Positions 58,940-64,000 of a DNA stretch of 64,000 bases are shown here, piece by piece. Positions within the stretch are counted from its first letter, which is position 1. Each line of letters starts with the position of its first letter. Position numbers and translations under genes: made by a program. The DNA comes from JAJPHI01 sp035541875 (GTDB lineage Bacteria > Desulfobacterota > Binatia > Binatales > Binataceae). Below the pieces are notes generated by a model that made no database searches, was not told where the DNA came from, and worked only from the letters and a program-made list of their open reading frames with translations. The stretch covers positions 1 through 64,000 of the forward strand of contig DATKML010000015.1 of assembly GCA_035541875.1 (NCBI GenBank), read 5' to 3'.

Positions 58940-61668
58940 GATGCGCCTCCCGATCCTTCCCGATTCAACCGCGCAGCCGCTATTACTGCTTGGCCCAACG
59001 CGAGCCCGCCGTCATTCGCTGGTACCCGTCGATGACTAAGGACAGTGAACCCACTTTCTTCCAAGCGTTCGATCGAAGCGGCGAGCAGTAACTGATTCTG
59101 AAAGCATCCGCCGCTCAGCGCGACCACTTCGATTCCGGTCTGCTCTCGCGCGTCGGCAGCCATCTCTAAGATGACCTCAGCCATAGTGTCGTGAAACGCT
59201 CGTGCGATCTCAGCGGTGGATCGCCCTTCGTTCAGATCGGTGAGAAGCCCTTCAAATATCTCTCCCGTTTGAACCACACCCTCGATAATCGAACAGGGAT
59301 AGACGCGAGGTGACGGAGCACTGCGACGCGCCAGCACTTCCAGCTCGATCGCGGCCTGCGCTTCGTACGTCGTCGCGGAGCAAATGCCTAACAGCGCGGC
59401 GACCGCATCGAAGAGACGCCCGCAGCTTGAGGTACGAAAGGTGTTGATGCCCCGCTCAATCATCTTGGCCAGGACGAACGCATCCTGTTTGCCAATGAGT
59501 CTGCTTACCTGCTCATCGAACCGCGCACCAAATAGGCCGATCAAGAAGCCGGCTGCTATACGATCGGGCCGGCGGGCGACAGCGTCACCGCCCGGTAGCG
59601 GCAGGTACTGAAGATGCGACAGCCGATGAAAACCGCGATATTCCGCGATCATCGCCTCGCCGCCCCATATTGCACCGTCGACGCCGTAACCAGCACCATC
59701 GAAGGCGATCCCGATAACTGGACTCTCTTGGCCGTTTTCGGCCATACATGCCGCGACGTGGGCATGGTGGTGCTGGACCTCGACCATTTCCAAGCCCAAC
59801 TCAGATACCAGATTACTGGCGAACGATTGCGGATGAAGATCATGCGCCGCGACCATCGGTTTGATGTCAGTCAGCGCGAGCCAATGTTGCAGCGACTCGC
59901 GAAAATGCTGTTGGGTCGCGGTGTTTTCGAGCGTGCCAATATACTGACTCATCAGCGCTCTTCTACCCGCCAAGAGGCAGAAGCTGTTTTTCATATCTCC
60001 GCCGGCGGCCAGAATCGGACGCGCTGCTTCAAGCGGCACGGTCACTGCGCTGGGCGTATAGCCACGACTCAGACGAATCGGCTCCGCCCCGCGCGGACCA
60101 AACTTCCACACACTATCATCACAGCGCTGATGAATGGGCCGATTGTGTAGCAGGAGCGCATCGAGCTCGACTGAAAGGGTAGAGTGTATTTCGTCACCGT
60201 CGCGAGCGAGCGGCTCACCCGGAGCATTGGCACTGGTCATGACCAATGGAAGTCCGCAGTCACGGAGTAACAACTGCTGGAGCGGTGAGTAGGCGAGCAT
60301 GACCCCGATATGATCGTTGCCTGGCGCGATTGAGGGTGCGATCGGAGCGTCGTCACGCTTCCGCAATAGAACGATTGGAGCCGACGGCAAAGCGAGCATG
60401 GCAGCCTCGTCAGCCGAGATTACAGCGAGGCGACGTGCGGCCTCAATCGATTCGAGCATCACGGCTAGAGGCTTATGTGGTCTCCGTTTGATTTCACGCA
60501 ATTGTTTGACGGTATTTTCATTGCTTGCGTCGCAAGCGAGATGAATTCCACCGATCCCTTGAACCGCGACGATACCGCCATCGCGTAAGATCGCTGACGC
60601 TTGAGCTATGCAGTCTGCGTGCTGTTCACGGCTTTGTACCCTCGGCCCGTTTATCTCCAACCAAGCTCGAGGGCCGCACGAGGGACAAGCGGTAGGTTCC
60701 GCACGGAAGCGTCTATCTAATGGGTCGAGATACTCCCGCTGACACTGCTCGCACAGCGGAAATTCACAGAGAGTCGTTCTCTCACGGTCGTAGGGGAGAG
60801 AACGCACGACGGTGAAGCGCGGACCGCATGCGGTACAGTTAGTAAAAGGGTAGCGATAGCGACGATCGGTCCGCTCCGTGATCTCGCGTAAGCAATCAGC
60901 ACAAATAGCGAGATCCGGAGGGATCATTGTGGCGATACATCCGCGTTCGCTCGGCATCGCGCGGAAGTTAGTTTCGCCGATCGGGTCGAGAGTGAACGAT
61001 TTGATCTCCGCTATCGCGGACGCGGCGGGCGCTTCATCGATCAATCGCGGAAGGAACTCCCCTAGGAAAGAAGGCTCCCCTTCGATTTCAATCTCGACTC
61101 CGCTCGGAACGTTACGGACGAAGCCGGCAAGATTCAGCGAGTTAGCAAGGCGCGATACCAAGGGCCGCATCCCAACGCCCTGAACGACGCCACTGACGAT
61201 TAGTCGCCGCCGCTCTCGCTGATCGACCCGTGTCGACAACCGTACGCGATCGATGACACCTTTCATTGCCGCACGCGCTACCGGGCTCAAGCTATCTAGT
61301 TGATTGGTCCGTGTCGGTACGATTTCGACTCCGACAACTCTGCCCCGCGTCGGCAACCGTCCAAGTCTCCGCGCGAGTTGAATCGTCGCAATCAGACCGA
61401 GTTCATGTGACGAGGAAAAAGAAGCATCTACACGATCGAGCTTGTCGAAATCGAACTCGTGGATGTAGCCCGGCGGGCGACCCGACTGTACCGCATCTAT
61501 CAGAATCACCGTATCGGCGCCCTCAAAAAGATCAATCAACGCAGAGCCGGGACGATCGGCGGCAATCACCTCGCAATTCGGAGGAGGAGCTTCGGTCAGC
61601 GCTCGCGCGACCGCAAGTCCGATCGCATCGTCACCGAACGGACTGCCGATACCAATTACCCGAATCAA
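58930..61668 (-). CDS. hypF: Hydrogenase maturation endopeptidase fused to carbamoyltransferase HypF
   Basis: From the TTG at 61668 the protein has 912 residues. Residues 1-155 are a HyaD/HycI-type hydrogenase maturation protease (GIGSPFGDDAIGLAVARAL, DAVQSG, SSHELGLIATIQLARRLG, VVGVEIVPTRTN). From about residue 155 follow HypF domains: acylphosphatase (VVQGVGMRPLVSRLANSLN), zinc fingers (CADC..CTACGPRFT, CEQC..CPSCGPR), YrdC and Kae1-like (HHHAHVAACMAENG). The TTG overlaps the large-subunit stop as TTGA, the same style as the other operon junctions. This joins two maturation steps, ligand synthesis and C-terminal cleavage, in one chain. Confidence 0.9.
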   Translation of the reverse strand: MIRVIGIGSPFGDDAIGLAVARALTEAPPPNCEVIAADRPGSALIDLFEGADTVILIDAVQSGRPPGYIHEFDFDKLDRVDASFSSSHELGLIATIQLARRLGRLPTRGRVVGVEIVPTRTNQLDSLSPVARAAMKGVIDRVRLSTRVDQRERRRLIVSGVVQGVGMRPLVSRLANSLNLAGFVRNVPSGVEIEIEGEPSFLGEFLPRLIDEAPAASAIAEIKSFTLDPIGETNFRAMPSERGCIATMIPPDLAICADCLREITERTDRRYRYPFTNCTACGPRFTVVRSLPYDRERTTLCEFPLCEQCQREYLDPLDRRFRAEPTACPSCGPRAWLEINGPRVQSREQHADCIAQASAILRDGGIVAVQGIGGIHLACDASNENTVKQLREIKRRPHKPLAVMLESIEAARRLAVISADEAAMLALPSAPIVLLRKRDDAPIAPSIAPGNDHIGVMLAYSPLQQLLLRDCGLPLVMTSANAPGEPLARDGDEIHSTLSVELDALLLHNRPIHQRCDDSVWKFGPRGAEPIRLSRGYTPSAVTVPLEAARPILAAGGDMKNSFCLLAGRRALMSQYIGTLENTATQQHFRESLQHWLALTDIKPMVAAHDLHPQSFASNLVSELGLEMVEVQHHHAHVAACMAENGQESPVIGIAFDGAGYGVDGAIWGGEAMIAEYRGFHRLSHLQYLPLPGGDAVARRPDRIAAGFLIGLFGARFDEQVSRLIGKQDAFVLAKMIERGINTFRTSSCGRLFDAVAALLGICSATTYEAQAAIELEVLARRSAPSPRVYPCSIIEGVVQTGEIFEGLLTDLNEGRSTAEIARAFHDTMAEVILEMAADAREQTGIEVVALSGGCFQNQLLLAASIERLEESGFTVLSHRRVPANDGGLALGQAVIAAARLNREGSGGASCV

Positions 61669-62966
61669 GCCCTTTCCATCTCGAGCTTGAGAAAATGAGT
61701 CGAGCAAGAAATGCAGGGATCATAATTGCGAATAGCCATTTCGCACATCCGCGTGGCTTCCTCCTTCGGATGATTCACCAGTTCCGGTGCCAGTTCGCGC
61801 AGATCGGCTTCGATCTGGGCCTGATTCTGCGCGGTAGGCGGAACAATCCGAGCGGAGTGGATTAGGCCATTATCATCGGTCTCAAAGACGTTGAAGAGCG
61901 ACCCACGTGGCGCTTCCGTAATCGCGCGCCCGATCCCGGCTCTTACCTGGAACGAGGCCGCAGGTGCAGAGGGAAGATGGTAAGCCTCAATTATGCGTAG
62001 AGCCTCGTCAACGGCGTAGAGAACTTCGACGGCGCGGGCAACGATACTTGTATATGGGTTCGCGTTCGGCCACGGGATCCCGGTTGCGCGTGCTGCCGCC
62101 GCAGCTTCCGTCCCCAGGCGATCGAAATTCAGGTTCATTCGGGCAAGTGGCCCAAGGAAATAGGCGCCGCGTCCCTTTACTTTGCTTTGCAACGCATTCG
62201 AGTAAGGAACTTGCTCTTCGTCGAAGTAATCTTCGAAATTATCGACGGCAGCATCGATACCTTTGCTTGAGACAATCCGCCCCTCGTTCATCGGATATTC
62301 ATTCGGATGACGCAACGAAACGAACTCGATATCGCGCTCGACGGCGGGCAGATCGAAACTACCCACCCATCGGACACATTCGATAGCGTCGTCACGTATC
62401 GCGAGAAGTTGCTCCCGCAGACCATTTAACTCGTCACGACGTGGAGTGCGCGTGAATCCACCAATGCAGGCACCGACCGGATGCACCGAACGTCCGCCCA
62501 GCGCAGCAACAATTGCGTTGCCAACTTTCTTGATACGCAATCCGCGCTCCACGGCCTCGCGATTCTTCTCGGCTAGCGTCAGGATACTGTCGCATCCGAG
62601 GAAATCAGGCGCCGCTAACATATGAATATGAAGCGCGTGGCTCTCGATCCACTCGCCGCATAGATAGAGTCGGCGGAGCTCCCGTACCGCCGGGTCAATC
62701 GCGATTCCATAGGTCTGTTCGAAAGCGTGCACGGTGCTCATTTGATAGGCGACAGGGCAAATCCCGCAGATGCGTGCCGTCAGATCGGGTGCTTCACGCG
62801 AGTCGCGGCCGCGCAGGAAGGATTCGAAAAAGCGCGGCGGCTCGAAGATTTCGAGCCGTAATTCCTCGACCTCACCGTCGCGCAGCTTGATATGCAGTGC
62901 GCTCTCACCTTCCGCGCGCGTCAGGTAATCGACCCGGATCGTTCTACTTCTTCGTCGCGATGGCAT
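61665..62966 (-). CDS. NiFe hydrogenase large (catalytic) subunit, group 3b-like
   Basis: The 433-residue protein has the two nickel-binding motifs RICGICPVAYQ near residue 65 and DPCISCSTHF near the C-terminus. The short tail LKLEMERA after the histidine is the part removed by the maturation protease. No twin-arginine partner is present, so the enzyme is cytoplasmic. Gene order (flavin subunit, small, large) and the flavin partner fit group 3b NADP-reducing or sulfhydrogenase types. H2 production or uptake linked to NAD(P)H. Confidence 0.92.
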   Translation of the reverse strand: MPSRRRSRTIRVDYLTRAEGESALHIKLRDGEVEELRLEIFEPPRFFESFLRGRDSREAPDLTARICGICPVAYQMSTVHAFEQTYGIAIDPAVRELRRLYLCGEWIESHALHIHMLAAPDFLGCDSILTLAEKNREAVERGLRIKKVGNAIVAALGGRSVHPVGACIGGFTRTPRRDELNGLREQLLAIRDDAIECVRWVGSFDLPAVERDIEFVSLRHPNEYPMNEGRIVSSKGIDAAVDNFEDYFDEEQVPYSNALQSKVKGRGAYFLGPLARMNLNFDRLGTEAAAAARATGIPWPNANPYTSIVARAVEVLYAVDEALRIIEAYHLPSAPAASFQVRAGIGRAITEAPRGSLFNVFETDDNGLIHSARIVPPTAQNQAQIEADLRELAPELVNHPKEEATRMCEMAIRNYDPCISCSTHFLKLEMERA

Positions 62967-63717
62967 CCGCTGTCTCTCGCCACGGACTCACGTAGCCGTT
63001 GATTCCTCGCAGCCGTCGAGCGGCCTCATCACCAGTAATTCCCCGTTGAGCCAACATCTGCGTGAACGCTTCCATGTTTTGGTCATCAGCTGGCCCGAAG
63101 CATCCGTAGCAGCCACGATTAAAGGTCGGACATAGCGCACCACAACCCGTCCGCGTTACGGGTCCGAGACAAGGCTCGCCGCGCGCTACCACTACGCATA
63201 CATTGCCCCGACGCTTACACTCAGTACAAACGGCGTGAGTCGGTAGCGTCGGCTTCGCGCCCGAGAGCAGTGATCGCGTCACCGCGAGCAACTGGTCCTT
63301 GTTTACCGGGCATCCCCAGATTTCGAAGTCGACGCGAACGTGTTCGGAGATGGGAGTTGAAGTCGAAAGCGTCGATATAAACTCAGGCTTCGGGTAAACC
63401 ACCCGTCGGTACTGCTCGATGTCAGCCGCGTTGCGTAACGCCTGGATTCCTCCGGCGGTGGCGCAGGCGCCAATAGAAACTAGGTAACGGCTCTGCTCGC
63501 GAACCCTGATAATTCGCCGGGCATCGTCCGGAGTAGTGATACTGCCCTCGACGAACGTTATGTCATACGGCCCTTCACGCATCCGGCTGCTAGCTTCGGG
63601 AAAGTAGGCGAAGTCCACCTGGCCGGTGAGTTTTAGCAGTTCCTCTTCGGCATTGAGAAACTGCAGTTGGCAGCCGTCGCAGGAGGCGAACTTGAATACC
63701 GCGATACGTGGCTTCAT
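62944..63717 (-). CDS. NiFe hydrogenase small subunit, group 3b-like
   Basis: The 257-residue protein begins with VFKFASCDGCQLQFLN, the proximal cluster motif C-x2-C, then VSIGACATAGGIQAL, WGCPVNKDQLLAV and CTECKRRGNVCVVV with CLGPVTRTGCGALCPTFNRGC. These cysteines hold three [4Fe-4S] clusters. There is no Tat signal, so it is cytoplasmic. Start ATG at 63717 overlaps the flavin subunit stop by four bases. Confidence 0.92.
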   Translation of the reverse strand: MKPRIAVFKFASCDGCQLQFLNAEEELLKLTGQVDFAYFPEASSRMREGPYDITFVEGSITTPDDARRIIRVREQSRYLVSIGACATAGGIQALRNAADIEQYRRVVYPKPEFISTLSTSTPISEHVRVDFEIWGCPVNKDQLLAVTRSLLSGAKPTLPTHAVCTECKRRGNVCVVVARGEPCLGPVTRTGCGALCPTFNRGCYGCFGPADDQNMEAFTQMLAQRGITGDEAARRLRGINGYVSPWRETADAIATKK

Positions 63718-64000
63718 ATACCCGATACCCGAAACAGTTCTCGCGCCTCGCGATAGGAAAAGACTGGTCCATCCTTACACACAAAACTCTGACGCCACTG
63801 ACAATGACCGCAGAGACCTACCGCGCACTCCATCCGGCGTTCCATCGATAAATAGATCGAATCGTCTGCTATTCCTTTGCCGAGTAATGATCGCGCGGCC
63901 ATTCGCATCATGACTTCCGGCCCGCACATCATGACAATAGAGGATGAGGGAACGTCGAGTTCGTCAAAGAGTTCGGTTACCACCCCGATGCGGTAGTGCC
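63714..64000 (-). CDS. Hydrogenase FAD/NAD(P)-binding subunit, C-terminal part (cut by window edge)
   Basis: At least 89 residues from the C-terminal end are present; the start lies past 64000. The visible part has MMCGPEVMMRMAARSLL and a 2Fe-2S site CAVGLCGHCQWRQSFVC (C-x4-C-x2-C-x7-C) as in the electron-transfer subunit of dihydroorotate dehydrogenase and the gamma subunit of sulfhydrogenase (HydG/HyhG). It passes electrons between NAD(P)H and the small subunit. Confidence 0.88.
   Translation of the reverse strand, partial: HYRIGVVTELFDELDVPSSSIVMMCGPEVMMRMAARSLLGKGIADDSIYLSMERRMECAVGLCGHCQWRQSFVCKDGPVFSYREARELFRVSGI

Overview
The window looks like a chromosomal segment of a Gram-negative bacterium with moderately high GC. 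It encodes an outer-membrane porin, a TolC-type efflux channel, Lpp-like lipoproteins, periplasmic c-type cytochromes and MurJ. The mixture of luciferase-like (LLM) oxidoreductases, a Baeyer-Villiger-type monooxygenase, a HsaA-like flavin monooxygenase, a group 3b-type NiFe hydrogenase and sigma-54 control recalls Candidatus Binatota or another deltaproteobacterium-like lineage. That placement is inference from gene content only. I see no insertion sequences, phage genes, CRISPR arrays or rRNA.

Layout. Positions 1-11.0 kb are mostly housekeeping: a cytochrome c remnant at the window edge, tRNA-Thr, a YkgJ-like cysteine cluster protein, MurJ, a flavin monooxygenase, HemW, GroEL1 flanked by two alanine-zipper lipoproteins, an alcohol dehydrogenase and a catalytically dead M48-like membrane protein. 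Positions 11.1-32.4 kb form a dense stress island. It holds CBS-domain and universal stress proteins, a sigma-54 enhancer-binding regulator, a ribosome hibernation factor fused to a cold-shock domain, a CoA-transferase, two small heat-shock/phosphotransferase operon genes, a ferritin-like protein, a P-type ATPase, a GNAT acetyltransferase, LLM enzymes, a porin with two small cytochromes c, and a Baeyer-Villiger-type monooxygenase. Positions 32.6-47.0 kb return to housekeeping and efflux: peroxiredoxin, IlvE, PcnB, a DHH phosphoesterase, QueE, LarC, a DksA/TraR protein, GalU, tRNA-Ala, an esterase and a four-gene efflux operon (OMF, YtcA-like, HlyD, FUSC). Positions 47.3-56.5 kb form a plus-strand operon with a hydrolase-phosphoribosyltransferase fusion, Hsp20, GroEL2, a four-gene 2-oxoacid:ferredoxin oxidoreductase with an NADPH-type module, and a Glu/Leu dehydrogenase. 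Positions 56.5-64.0 kb, on the minus strand, hold an NAD(P)-type NiFe hydrogenase with hypF, hypC, hypD and hypE.

Main discovery candidate. A 17-bp palindrome of the form YGTATCC-NNN-GGATACR (core CC-N3-GG) occurs ten times, always between genes. It lies upstream of matches to the sigma-54 -24/-12 promoter (TGGCAC-N5-TTGCW). At two divergent intergenic regions, two palindromes 32 bp apart sit midway between two outward-facing sigma-54 promoters, at the same distance from each (96/96 and 87/86 bp). A third divergent region has the same design with a 25-bp spacing. The stress island also encodes a sigma-54 activator (12299-13828), with a perfect copy of the palindrome beside its gene. The genes under these promoters closely match, in kind, the hypoxia/dormancy (DosR) regulon of mycobacteria and the low-oxygen-activated locus of Burkholderia cenocepacia: Usp, CBS/Hrp1-like, Rv2004c-like phosphotransferase-kinase, HspX-like Hsp20, phosphoribosyltransferase, P-type ATPase, BCAM0308-like protein and hibernation factor. 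I propose a sigma-54-driven dormancy or low-oxygen regulon with its own enhancer sequence. The downstream enzymes (2-oxoacid oxidoreductase, hydrogenase, CoA-transferase) would allow fermentative redox balance during such a state.
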